From IMG/VR virus record IMGVR_UViG_3300042541_000169, positions 1 through 62,238 of that record: 62,238 bases of DNA. One strand, 5' to 3'. This DNA is from a virus. This document shows, piece by piece, positions 7,222 through 17,116 of this stretch. The notes beneath the pieces are model-generated. The model had not been told where the DNA came from. It saw only the letters and a program-made list of their open reading frames with translations, and ran no database searches. Positions within the stretch are counted from its first letter, which is position 1, and the number at the start of each line of letters is the position of its first letter. A program made the translations under genes and the position numbers.

Positions 7222-9047
7222 ACTACTCCCGCCGACAACTCGAAGCCTTTGGCGAACCTTTTGGCGAATCAGCTACTCGTCTAACTCCCGGTGGTGGAGG
7301 AAAACGTATCTATGGCGGCGGTGGTGGCCCAACAAATTCTACAGTCACCCAGACTAATATTCCTGACTGGCTGCGCCCCCAAGTTGAGACCGTGCTTGGT
7401 GGAGGGCTAAAAACATTATTTAATACAAAAGAAATTCCCGGCGTAGACGGTGAGCCTAGTACGTTTGAGATTACGGGCGCTAAACCGTTTCAGGCATACA
7501 GTAATAACCCTGCGGATTACGTAGCGGGCTTTAGCCCCTTGCAGCAACAAGCGCAATATAACGCTGCAAACCTACAAGTCCCCGGACAGTTTCAACAAGG
7601 CACCCAATTTGCTAACGCTGCTGGCCAAGGCGGGCTAGATTCTGCGCGACAAGCCGCAGGATACGGGCAAGCGGGGTTTCAGTCTGGCCAAATGGGCCAA
7701 CAATTAGGAATGCAAGCTGCGCAACAAGCTGCTCAAAATGCCGCAATGGCTCAAAACGCTGCCTATGGTTATGGGCAAATGGGCGTTCAAGCGGGATTAC
7801 AAGGGCAGCAATCGGGGTTATTAGGCCAGCAACTTGGTATGCAAGGTGGGCAATACTACGGCGGTATGGGCGCAGGGTATGGGCAACAAGCTGCTGGTAT
7901 GGCTCCTCAAGCGCAACAGTATGGACAGACTGCCGCTGATATTGGCCAGATGGGCTTACGTGCAGAGACTTTGGGGCAAAGTGTAACGCAGCAAGCGCGG
8001 GATTACGCAGCGCAACAAGCCGCCGCAGGGCAACAATACGCCCGCCAGATGACTGACCCATACGCGGTTCAGCAGTATATGAATCCGTATCAGTCTGCCG
8101 TAACAGATGTGCAGGTGCAAGCAGCACAACGCCAAGCAGATATTGCCGCTAATGCGCGTAAATCCCAAGCGGCTCGTGCCGGTGCTTATGGTGGCTCACG
8201 CCAAGCGATTGAGAATGCTGAAGCTAACCGTGCGTTAGCTACACAGATGGACACTATCCGCGCCCAAGGCCAACAGAGTGCTTACGATAAAGCCATTCAA
8301 GCTATGCAATACGGTAGCAACCTTGGTCTTCAGGGTTTGGGCGGGGCGCAACAGGGTCTAGGTACTGCCTTGCAAGGCGGGCAGTTAGGATTGTCTGGCA
8401 TTGGTCAAGCTATGGCTGGCCAGCAAGCAGGTCTCGCAGGGTTGGGACAAGCAGGGCAACTCTATGGTCTGGGCATGCAGGGTGCCGGTATGGGCTTACA
8501 AGGTACACAACAGCAGTTGGCAGGTACAGCGCAGGGCATGCAAGGCGCACAATCTGCTATGCAAGGGGCGGGGGTTGGGCTTTCCGGTGTTGGCCAAGCT
8601 ATTAATGCTGGGCAATATGGGCTTCAGGGTGCGCAGGTGGGGTTACAAGGTACGGCGCAAGGCATGCAGGGCGCACAAGCTGGTCTGCAAGGAGTTTCAG
8701 GGCAACAAGCTGGCTACGGTCTGGCTAATCAGTCCGCAAATGTTCTTGGCTCACTTGGCACACAGCAGCTTAATGCTCAGACGGGCATCCTTGGGTTACA
8801 GAATCAGATCGGTGGCCAGCAGCAAGCACAAGAACAAGCCATCATCAACCAAGCGATTCAGACTTACGGTGCGCAGCAAGAAAATGAGATGAACAAGCTC
8901 AATCAGTACAACGCGTTGCTGCGTGGTTATGCACTGCCGGGTACAACATCGACTACTTATGCAGCGGCTCCTAGCGCGGTTTCGCAAATAGCTGGTCTGG
9001 GCACTGCGGGTATCGCGGGTCTGGGTTTAGCTAACGCAATGAAATAA
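7218..9047 (+). CDS. Gln/Gly/Ala-rich internal virion or tail protein (609 aa)
   Basis: Residues 35-110 hold a conserved start (IPDWLRPQVE, GFSPLQQQAQ). Residues 280-360 carry the block MNPYQSAVTDVQVQAAQRQA then ARAGAYGGSRQAIENAEANR, typical of a family of podovirus structural proteins. Both flanks are filled with irregular 11-15 residue Gln/Gly units (for example GLQGAQ). The repeats suggest a long helical or disordered ejection component. The function is inferred from position beside the giant internal protein. Confidence 0.5.
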   Translation: MNYSRRQLEAFGEPFGESATRLTPGGGGKRIYGGGGGPTNSTVTQTNIPDWLRPQVETVLGGGLKTLFNTKEIPGVDGEPSTFEITGAKPFQAYSNNPADYVAGFSPLQQQAQYNAANLQVPGQFQQGTQFANAAGQGGLDSARQAAGYGQAGFQSGQMGQQLGMQAAQQAAQNAAMAQNAAYGYGQMGVQAGLQGQQSGLLGQQLGMQGGQYYGGMGAGYGQQAAGMAPQAQQYGQTAADIGQMGLRAETLGQSVTQQARDYAAQQAAAGQQYARQMTDPYAVQQYMNPYQSAVTDVQVQAAQRQADIAANARKSQAARAGAYGGSRQAIENAEANRALATQMDTIRAQGQQSAYDKAIQAMQYGSNLGLQGLGGAQQGLGTALQGGQLGLSGIGQAMAGQQAGLAGLGQAGQLYGLGMQGAGMGLQGTQQQLAGTAQGMQGAQSAMQGAGVGLSGVGQAINAGQYGLQGAQVGLQGTAQGMQGAQAGLQGVSGQQAGYGLANQSANVLGSLGTQQLNAQTGILGLQNQIGGQQQAQEQAIINQAIQTYGAQQENEMNKLNQYNALLRGYALPGTTSTTYAAAPSAVSQIAGLGTAGIAGLGLANAMK

Positions 9048-9056
9048 GGAATAATC

Positions 9057-10811
9057 ATGAGCCTCAACAGCTTGCAAGACCGGATGGAGCAACGCGCAGC
9101 GTCAATGGCGCAGATGGCAAAACGCGCCAATAATCCGCAAGATATTCAAGCCATGCAGCAACGGCTTACTACGGAGATTCAGAACGGCACAATCAAGCCA
9201 TACATTGGCATCCCGTTGATCCAAGAACTAACCAAACGGTTAGGGGAAGCTAAAGCCAAGGCGGCTATGAATGTTATGGGGGCACCTGCACAAGGTGGCG
9301 CACCCGCAGCACCTGCGGCTCCTATTGCTCAACAAGTTATGCAGCAAGCTACGCAAGAAAGCCAAGGCGTCGAGGCTCTTCCATCTAACCTGCCGGAATC
9401 TTATGCTGGTGGTGGGATTATTGCGTTTGCTAATGGCGGTGAAGCTGAAGAGCCACTGCGGTTTCAAAATGAAGGTGTAGTTCCTTCAGAACTAAAATAT
9501 AAAGACTGGAGTAGTTTGCCCCCTGCAAGAGACGGTGGAGGCCCATTTTTTAGCGGAGATGTAGGCGCTAAGATAGGCACGGCTTTGGAACAAGGGAAAC
9601 GGCGTATTGACCCGATTAGCGGAGAATCAATTACGTATGGTCAATTTTTACGCAACCAAGAAAAAGAACGTACTGGGGCAGCACCCCTTGCAGGTAGTAC
9701 TCCGGTCTTAGATTCTAGGGGCGCTACATTTTCTGGAATGCAGGGGGGGACTAACCTTCCTACAACCTTTGCGCCTCCCCCTGTTGTTAATGCCGGTGGT
9801 GGCGGTGGCGGTGGCGGCGGTAAAACCGCCCCAATTACTTTACCTACGGCAAACTTAGGTACTCCACCTACGGTCACAAGTTTTAAAGATTTTATGGGCG
9901 ATCTACCTAAAAAAATAAGTGACGAAGCAGAAAAAGCAGTTAACGCACGTAAAACAGAATTAGAAAAACTTGATAACCCTTTGTTCAAGGCGCAAGAAGA
10001 TGTCATAGCTAAACGCGAAGGGCGTATTGCGCAAGATTCTAAAGTCGCGGGGCTTATGGCGTTGGCCAGAGCAGGTCTTAAAACTGCTGCGGGCACGTCA
10101 CGTAACGCACTACAAAACATAGCCACGGGTCTTGAAGGCGGGCTGGACGATCTCATCAAAGCAGAAGCTGCAAAACGTGCCGCTATGGAGCGGGCTGAAG
10201 ACGCTCGTATGAATCTTACAGCGCAGAAAAATGCTGCGGCTAAAGGTAATATCACTGCGGCGGATACGGCGGGCGAACGTGCAGCAAATAATATGTATAG
10301 AGCAAATCAATTAACAACAACCGCTAAACATTACGACGACACCGCAAAAATTAGTTTGTTTGGAATTGAATCCCAACGGGGGCTTGGTAAAGCGCAATTA
10401 GAACAACAAGGAATTCTTGGGCTTGAAAATCTTAAACTACAAAAACAGCAATTAGGTCAAACTGGTTCGTACCAACAAGCAGCTCTTGCGCAACAAGGTG
10501 ATCTGGCTAGACAAAATCTTGCTATGCAAGAAAGACGGTTCAATGCGATGGACAAAGCGTCTCAAGCGCGTTTACAACAAGTTAAGGCAAACGCGTCTAA
10601 GGACTTCACTATAAATGTTGCGCCACAACTTAATGCGCAATTTACTAAAGAGTATGGCCCTAATTGGCGCACTGCCCAAGACGCCCGTAGTCTTCAAGCT
10701 CAAATGCTATTCACACAACAACAAGATGCTTATGTGTCACAAGCTACAGGCCAAGCAATGGACGTTTTAGGTGCCCGTCAAGCAGATACTCTTTTGTTTA
10801 TGGGTCAATAA
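9057..10811 (+). CDS. Helical structural protein with GGI tags (584 aa)
   Basis: The N-terminus (residues 1-75) is helical (LQDRMEQRAASMAQMAKRAN). At about 117 there is a tag YAGGGIIAFANGG like those in the two genes upstream, and at about 245 a run of eight Gly. The C-terminal half is Gln/Ala/Lys-rich and likely coiled coil. It ends three bases before the giant internal virion gene and is probably co-translated with it. A role in the ejected core is an inference; no enzymatic motif is seen. Confidence 0.45.
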   Translation: MSLNSLQDRMEQRAASMAQMAKRANNPQDIQAMQQRLTTEIQNGTIKPYIGIPLIQELTKRLGEAKAKAAMNVMGAPAQGGAPAAPAAPIAQQVMQQATQESQGVEALPSNLPESYAGGGIIAFANGGEAEEPLRFQNEGVVPSELKYKDWSSLPPARDGGGPFFSGDVGAKIGTALEQGKRRIDPISGESITYGQFLRNQEKERTGAAPLAGSTPVLDSRGATFSGMQGGTNLPTTFAPPPVVNAGGGGGGGGGKTAPITLPTANLGTPPTVTSFKDFMGDLPKKISDEAEKAVNARKTELEKLDNPLFKAQEDVIAKREGRIAQDSKVAGLMALARAGLKTAAGTSRNALQNIATGLEGGLDDLIKAEAAKRAAMERAEDARMNLTAQKNAAAKGNITAADTAGERAANNMYRANQLTTTAKHYDDTAKISLFGIESQRGLGKAQLEQQGILGLENLKLQKQQLGQTGSYQQAALAQQGDLARQNLAMQERRFNAMDKASQARLQQVKANASKDFTINVAPQLNAQFTKEYGPNWRTAQDARSLQAQMLFTQQQDAYVSQATGQAMDVLGARQADTLLFMGQ

Positions 10812-10813
10812 AC

Positions 10814-13800
10814 ATGATCATTAATCTCCCTAAACTTGGCCCCGTCAACTTTCGGGATGACCTAACGCAAGAACAATTTCAAGCACAACTTGCCGCGCTT
10901 CAACAGAAGTATGACTTTAAACTGCCAAAGCCCGATGTAGGGATTGGCACCCTCCTTAAACGTGGTTTTATGCGTAATTTGGGGGAAACAGGTATCGCTT
11001 TTGGGGACACGCTCCCCGCTATGGGCGCATCTATGCTTGGCTTTGATGACTACGCTAAACGGCAGATGGAAGAAGCTGCTACTTCACGCGCTGCGTTAGA
11101 GGCTAAATACCCTACGCAATACAAGTCATACACCGAAGTTGAAGGGCTTGGAGACGTTCTCCCATTTGCGGCTGAGACTCTTGGTGAACTTGCCCCAACT
11201 GCATTGACTGCAATGGTTCCCGGTGTGGGGGCTGAAGTACTCGCAGGTAGAGCGGCTGCTCGTGGTGTTATGGGCGCGGCTTTAGAAGCTGGCCCTTTGT
11301 CTATGGCTGGCCGTGCTGCGGCTGAGACTGCGGCTAAACAAGCTGCACAAACAAGCGGTCGTCGTGCAATGTATGGTGGTGTATACCTTGGCTCGTTTGC
11401 CCAGAATGCTCCTGAAGTGTTTGAGAGTATCTACCGTGAAACGGACAAGATGGAACCGGGTATCGCTGCTCTGTTTGGTGGCCTTTCATCGGTGCTGGAT
11501 ACGATTGTCCCCGGCAAGGTGCTGGATGATTTGGGTGCGTATGGCAAAACTAAGTTGATTGAAAAGCTAACTAAGGCATCCGGTGCCGCACCTAGCGTGT
11601 GGAAATACATCGGCAAAGAAGCCGCTAAAACAGCGGGTACTGAAGGTCTGACCGAAGCTACACAAGAAGCTCTCAACGCCGCTGCTGAACAAGTAGCGGG
11701 TAGCACTAAGGGATTGCTCGATCCTGAAAATATCCAGCGATATAAAGAATCGTTTGTTAAGGGCGCTATAGGTGGCAGTGCGTTTGGTACCGTTGGTGGA
11801 GCAAGCCAAGGTTTCACGGCCAAGAAAGACTACGCTGGTACTAAAGAAGCTGAAGCCGCCCTCAAAGCCCAGTATGAAGCTGAGAAAGCGGCTGGCACTC
11901 TGACGCCAGAGAAGAAAGCTGAGTACGATATTGCGTTTGAAGAAGCACGTAAACAACGTGAAGCAGAGTTAACCTCTACATTTGCGGGACTCCCAGACTT
12001 CTTGCAGCGTGAAGAAAACCTCAAGGCGCTTCAAGCCCGTATGGATACGACCCGCCCCGGGTCTACTGCCTACGCTGAACTGGACGCGGAGATTAAGAAA
12101 GCGCAAGAAGAAGTTGCTGCTGCCCGCGCCAAACAAGCGGAACTTGATGCTGAGAAAGCACAAGGTAGTGCGTTTGCCAAAGTGCCTCCTACCCCCGGTA
12201 CTGGGGGTATGTACAGCCCCGCGCTGGAACAACAACGTGAGGAACAACAGCAAGCTACACGTGACTTTGCATTTGGCCCTACCGCTACAAAAACGCCCGG
12301 TGATCCCGTTACGATTGATACGCTCAAGACGCTTAAAATTTCTGATCGTTCCAAAGTTGGTATGGGATTATTAGGTACCGATCTTGATACAGTAGATGGC
12401 CGTCGTAAGTTTATCCAAACGCTAGAAAAACCTGATTTTGTAGGAACGATTAACGAATCTGCTTACGATGACATCATTAGTACGTTTGATCCTAAGGAAG
12501 TTGGTGCCGCTCGTGCTGAGATGCGTAGTGAGGAACTCTCCCCCACAAAACAAAAGCAGCAAGGACAAACACGGGCCTTTGCATTTGGAGACTCCAATGT
12601 TACAAAACCTGACGCAACAACAGTTGGAACAGGCACTGGTGTGGCTGGACAGCCCGCAGGTACAGCCGTATCCGAAGGAACTACAGAATCTGAACGAGGT
12701 GGAGTGGATGTTACTGAGCGGGCTACTAATGACGCTACAAGCGGAGAAGGACAACAGTCAGGTTCATTAACAGAGGAGACTACAAGTGGCACTCAAACCG
12801 CTGAAACCAAGCAAACAAAAGCGCAAAGACAAGAAGCACCCGCAGCCGCAGTAACTACTAAACGGGGCACGTCGGTTCGTCCCGATTTGTCCACAGAACT
12901 GCCAGCTATCCAACAGCAGCTTGGACGAAAAGGTGTGAAGTTAGATGAGCAGAGCAAAGATGCTAGTGCGTACTTTAATAGAGTATCGCCTGAAATGGCG
13001 TTGGATTCTATTGCCAACGATTTAATATTTCAGCCTACTGCTTACCGCAACTCAAAGATGACGCTGCCTAGCGTGTCTAAACCCGGCGCTGTTGCAACTA
13101 CACCTGAACCTATGTTCAGCACGGAGGCCGAAGCCGCGTTCTTTAAAGGTCAAGGCGGTATCCACGCTAAGAATGCTGAGAAATGGGCACGTGCAAACTT
13201 ATCTCCAGAAGCGGTGTCGTTCTTGGATGAAAAGATTGCCGAGTACACAAAACAAAAACAAGACGTTGAAGTTGTTAGCCGTCGGCAACAAGCCACGCAA
13301 AAGATTCGTAAGGCTACTAAAGAACAAGTTAAAAGAGAAAACGAAGCTCCAAGACGTGCGTCAGCGCAAAAAGCAATTGACGATGTGTACTTTGGCGATA
13401 TGGATGACATAGCCGATACCGACCTCCGCAATCTATTTGCTGACGAAGATGTTGCTGCGCTACATACACAAGCCCACCCGGCGGTACTGAATCAACTAGA
13501 GAACAACAACTTGATAGGTGCGTTGCAAGCACTGGCGGACAGCGGTTCATCCAAGACAGCAGAACTCTTTGCACAGAACTTGTCCAAACTGGTTGGTAAT
13601 GTGAACCTAGTATATGGAGCGGAACGCTCTATGTACGACCCAAAGACCAACACAGTCTACCTGCGTGATGGCGCTACTGAGTACGAGATTTTGCATGAGT
13701 CTTCACATGCGTCCATGTCTCACACTTTGGACAATCCGTCTCACCCAGTTACCCGTCAGGTGACCACCCTCTTCAACCAAATGAAGAAAGGCACTGAAGG

Positions 13801-16800
13801 GACTTATGGTGCGCAAGACATACAAGAGTTTGCTGCCGAAGCGTGGAGTAACGATGCGTTCCGCAACCGCCTGAAAGAATTTAAACCTACTGGCGAGAAG
13901 TTCACTGGTTGGGAGCGTCTGGTCAATGCTGTGCGTCAGTTGTTCCGCTTGCCTCCTAAACAGGCGACTGCATTAGATGCGATTGATCGCATGCTCAACG
14001 ACATCGTTAGTCCTCCGCCTGAAACACGTATGGGCGAAACCATGTACGCGCAGTCTTTAAGCAACCCCAATATTGCTCAAGAGATGTTTACAAAGATGGG
14101 CGACACTATCCGCAAGCAACCCATCATGAACAGCGAACGTGCTGTTGGGTTTTGGAAAGCCGCAGAAAAGATTGGCACGACTGGCCGTCAGTTGATGTAC
14201 AAGGCGTTGAACTTATCTGCTTTGGGTGAAGTCGGTAGTAGGTATCTAGGTAATTCCGCAACCCGATTTGCAAGTACCGTTGAGGAGATGGCGGGTTATC
14301 AAGAAAAACTTCTTGAAGCCATGTCCCCCTTGCATCGTCGCTTAACTGAGTTCCGTCAAGCCCCCGAGTACCAAGCATGGTCTACCTTGGTAAATGATTC
14401 CACTCGTGTGGACGTAAACCCTGAAGCAGACTTGAGTAAGTACAGAGGCAGTCCTACGAAGGAAGCCGAATGGAAACAACTCCATGCAAGGTTTAACAAA
14501 CTTACACCAACTGGCCAGAAGTTATACCGTGATCTATTTGCCACCTACAAAAAACTTGATGAGGAGTTTTTAAAATCGTTGGAGCGCAACATCGAGGCTA
14601 CGGTGGGAGATAAGTCGCAAGCCGCATCTGCTTATCAAAAGATTCTGTTTGAGTTAAGCACCGTGCGTATCGACCACTATGCACCGCTGTTCCGCGAAGG
14701 GCAGTTCTGGTTACAGTACGACATCAAAGGCGACACCAAGAAAGAAACCTTTGACTCCGAGGCTGAACGTGACTTTGCGCGTAAAAAACTTGAAGCCAGC
14801 GGTGTTACAAACATTGACGCATATTCACGGGCAGATCAACTGACAACCAAGACCGTACCGTCTGGCACTATGTTGGCCGACATCATGAAGATTATGAAAG
14901 ACAATGGTGCCGGGGAAGATGCTATCAATGACTTGATACAACTTGTTGTCAACGCTATGCCTGAAGCCAGCATTTTAAAGAGCCGTCAAAAGCGTACTGG
15001 TATTGGTGGTTACATCGACAACGCCGCTTATGTGTTTGATCGTGTAAGTAGTAACACTGCACGTCAGTTGGCCCGGATGCAGTATGGCCCTGAACTACAA
15101 CGTCTTGTAGTGGATATGCAAAAAACGGTTAATGAAGCTCGTGGTGATACCAACACCTATGGCGTGGAACTCATTAAAGAGTTTGAAGGTCGCCGTGGGT
15201 TTGCCATGAAGCCAACTCTATCCGGTTTGTCGCAGTTTGCAAGCTCGGGTGCGTTTTACTACAACCTTGCCGGTAACGTTTCTTCTGCGGTTGTACAAAC
15301 ACTGCAAACTCCGTTGGTTGTCTTTCCGCAACTTGGTGGTGAGTATGGGTTTGAAAAATCGTATGCGGCATTGAAGAATGCCATGCGGCTCTATACCGGT
15401 AGTGGCTATACCAAAAATGTTACTGAGTTAACTGGCGAAGTATCTAAACAAAAAGCCATGCTCTCCATCGAGAACTCGGTCAACGGGGGTGACAGTAAAG
15501 CTCAGAGGTACAAAGGTCTTATTGGGGCTATGAAAGATCGTGGGCTTCTGTCTACATCTACCGCACGTGATGCGCTAAGTTCTGAAAACAATAATTCATC
15601 AGGTTACGGCAGCACAAACAAACTGGCGCGAGTTACTGCGTTGGTAGGTTCTTTTATGTTCCATCATTCTGAACGTATGAACCGTGAGATTACAGCCGTT
15701 GCCGCTTTTGATTTGGAGATGGCGAAGCTCAAAGCTCCCAAGTACTCCAAGATGAGCGACCTTGAAAAGCAAAACCAAGCCATTGATAAAGCTCTTGCGC
15801 TGGTGGAATATGCGCACGGTGCGGGTAGTACGCTCTCCGGGCCAAGCCTTGGTCAGAGTGACATAGGAAAAGTTTTGATGGTGTTTAAGCGGTTTGCGTT
15901 CAGCATGTACTACATGTTGTTTGACACTATGATCCGTTCGCTCCCCACCAAAGGTGCAACAGGTGAACAGCTTGAAGCAATCAAAGCGGCTCGTCGCCAA
16001 CTTGTTGGTATATACGGCATGTCTGCGCTCTTTGCAGGTGTAAAAGGTATACCTCTGTACTGGGTTGCCGAGTTGGCTTATAACATGTTCCAAGGCGAGG
16101 ACGACGATGACTTTGATACTGTTATGCGTGAATTCTTTGGCGACTTCTTTTACAAAGGCCCAGTCAATTACCTTACCAATCTAAGCATTGCAGATCGTGT
16201 GGGTTGGACTGACTTGTTGTGGCGTGAGCAAAAAGGTAGCAAGGCTGATGCGAGTGCATTATCGCAAATTCTTGAAACCGCTCTTGGCGCACCATACTCG
16301 ATTCTTAATAATTTGTTCCGTGCAAAAGACCTGATTGCCGAAGGCCAGTACGAGCGTGGCATTGAGGCTATGCTCCCCGTAGGTATACGCAACTTGTTGA
16401 AAGGCGGGCGCTATGCAGTTGAGGGTGCTAACACTATACGTGGCGATGCAGTGGGGGATGTGAGTGGGTATAACTCTGCTATGCAGTTACTCGGGTTTGC
16501 CCCTGCCGACTTGATGAAGCAGTACGAAGAGAATGCGTACATGACCGAAAAGGGTAAAGCCATCAAATCCATAGAGAAGAATGCGCTGAAGAAGTACTAT
16601 GCGGCGATGCGTGAGGGTGACACCGATGGGATGATGGAGGCACGTGAGAAGTTATTTGAACTTGGCGCTAAGTACCCTGATCTAAAAATCAGTGAAAGCA
16701 CAATCTCGCAATCAGTAAAAGCACGAGATCGCGTCTCAAATGAAATGTACCACGGTGTACAACTTGATCGTAAGCTGGCTCCCTACTTGAAGCAAGCTGC

Positions 16801-16822
16801 CGCAGAAGCATACGGTGATTAA
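10814..16822 (+). CDS. Giant internal virion protein with zincin HExxH motif (2,002 aa)
   Basis: The largest gene of the window, at the end of the late arm, has the size and position of a DNA-ejection or core protein. Residues 180-450 are Ala/Lys/Glu-rich with coiled-coil character. At 961-965 HESSH gives an HExxH metallopeptidase motif, followed about 50 residues later by DIQEFAAEAW, which could supply the third (Glu) ligand. That pattern is known from large polyvalent phage proteins. The C-terminal 900 residues are mostly helical and contain hydrophobic stretches (about 1,475-1,510 and 1,730-1,760). The protease could clear wall or membrane proteins during entry; this is inference. Confidence 0.65.
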   Translation: MIINLPKLGPVNFRDDLTQEQFQAQLAALQQKYDFKLPKPDVGIGTLLKRGFMRNLGETGIAFGDTLPAMGASMLGFDDYAKRQMEEAATSRAALEAKYPTQYKSYTEVEGLGDVLPFAAETLGELAPTALTAMVPGVGAEVLAGRAAARGVMGAALEAGPLSMAGRAAAETAAKQAAQTSGRRAMYGGVYLGSFAQNAPEVFESIYRETDKMEPGIAALFGGLSSVLDTIVPGKVLDDLGAYGKTKLIEKLTKASGAAPSVWKYIGKEAAKTAGTEGLTEATQEALNAAAEQVAGSTKGLLDPENIQRYKESFVKGAIGGSAFGTVGGASQGFTAKKDYAGTKEAEAALKAQYEAEKAAGTLTPEKKAEYDIAFEEARKQREAELTSTFAGLPDFLQREENLKALQARMDTTRPGSTAYAELDAEIKKAQEEVAAARAKQAELDAEKAQGSAFAKVPPTPGTGGMYSPALEQQREEQQQATRDFAFGPTATKTPGDPVTIDTLKTLKISDRSKVGMGLLGTDLDTVDGRRKFIQTLEKPDFVGTINESAYDDIISTFDPKEVGAARAEMRSEELSPTKQKQQGQTRAFAFGDSNVTKPDATTVGTGTGVAGQPAGTAVSEGTTESERGGVDVTERATNDATSGEGQQSGSLTEETTSGTQTAETKQTKAQRQEAPAAAVTTKRGTSVRPDLSTELPAIQQQLGRKGVKLDEQSKDASAYFNRVSPEMALDSIANDLIFQPTAYRNSKMTLPSVSKPGAVATTPEPMFSTEAEAAFFKGQGGIHAKNAEKWARANLSPEAVSFLDEKIAEYTKQKQDVEVVSRRQQATQKIRKATKEQVKRENEAPRRASAQKAIDDVYFGDMDDIADTDLRNLFADEDVAALHTQAHPAVLNQLENNNLIGALQALADSGSSKTAELFAQNLSKLVGNVNLVYGAERSMYDPKTNTVYLRDGATEYEILHESSHASMSHTLDNPSHPVTRQVTTLFNQMKKGTEGTYGAQDIQEFAAEAWSNDAFRNRLKEFKPTGEKFTGWERLVNAVRQLFRLPPKQATALDAIDRMLNDIVSPPPETRMGETMYAQSLSNPNIAQEMFTKMGDTIRKQPIMNSERAVGFWKAAEKIGTTGRQLMYKALNLSALGEVGSRYLGNSATRFASTVEEMAGYQEKLLEAMSPLHRRLTEFRQAPEYQAWSTLVNDSTRVDVNPEADLSKYRGSPTKEAEWKQLHARFNKLTPTGQKLYRDLFATYKKLDEEFLKSLERNIEATVGDKSQAASAYQKILFELSTVRIDHYAPLFREGQFWLQYDIKGDTKKETFDSEAERDFARKKLEASGVTNIDAYSRADQLTTKTVPSGTMLADIMKIMKDNGAGEDAINDLIQLVVNAMPEASILKSRQKRTGIGGYIDNAAYVFDRVSSNTARQLARMQYGPELQRLVVDMQKTVNEARGDTNTYGVELIKEFEGRRGFAMKPTLSGLSQFASSGAFYYNLAGNVSSAVVQTLQTPLVVFPQLGGEYGFEKSYAALKNAMRLYTGSGYTKNVTELTGEVSKQKAMLSIENSVNGGDSKAQRYKGLIGAMKDRGLLSTSTARDALSSENNNSSGYGSTNKLARVTALVGSFMFHHSERMNREITAVAAFDLEMAKLKAPKYSKMSDLEKQNQAIDKALALVEYAHGAGSTLSGPSLGQSDIGKVLMVFKRFAFSMYYMLFDTMIRSLPTKGATGEQLEAIKAARRQLVGIYGMSALFAGVKGIPLYWVAELAYNMFQGEDDDDFDTVMREFFGDFFYKGPVNYLTNLSIADRVGWTDLLWREQKGSKADASALSQILETALGAPYSILNNLFRAKDLIAEGQYERGIEAMLPVGIRNLLKGGRYAVEGANTIRGDAVGDVSGYNSAMQLLGFAPADLMKQYEENAYMTEKGKAIKSIEKNALKKYYAAMREGDTDGMMEAREKLFELGAKYPDLKISESTISQSVKARDRVSNEMYHGVQLDRKLAPYLKQAAAEAYGD

Positions 16823-16848
16823 AAAAAGACCCCGGCGCAAGGCCGGGG
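16821..16848 (-). terminator. Intrinsic terminator ending the early arm
   Basis: A perfect 7-bp stem CCCCGGC/GCCGGGG with a 5-base loop is followed, on the minus strand, by seven T. On the plus strand no T run follows. It therefore stops leftward early transcription just before it would run antisense into the late genes. Confidence 0.85.
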
Positions 16849-16912
16849 CATAAAGAAAAGCTGCAATCACAAGGAGAAAGCGACGTGTTGCCAAACAAAC
16901 TCTAGCACACTG

Positions 16913-17116
16913 TCAATTAATTCGCCAGAATCTTACTCCCTGCGTGCCTCTTTCCAAAACAAAACGAAACTTAATCTTCATCCCGCGTTGCTTAGTAGTC
17001 GCAATTAATTGATCTGCAACGTTACGACGATCTAAGCACGGGATGTAGAAGGAACTACCCACTACAAACTTGTGCCACTCTAATATAACTGGTACGCCAT
17101 CAGCCAATATTGTCAT
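16913..17116 (-). CDS. Small basic protein (67 aa), last gene of early arm
   Basis: The ATG at 17116 lies inside the end of the primase-helicase gene (17 bases overlap). The product has a beta-rich core (GVPVILEWHKFVVGSSFYIP), then a basic helix (KQRGMKIKFRF) and ends GVRFWRIN. An upstream in-frame ATG at 17167 is possible but would overlap more. It lies just before the early terminator. I do not recognise the family. Confidence 0.55.
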   Translation of the reverse strand: MTILADGVPVILEWHKFVVGSSFYIPCLDRRNVADQLIATTKQRGMKIKFRFVLERGTQGVRFWRIN

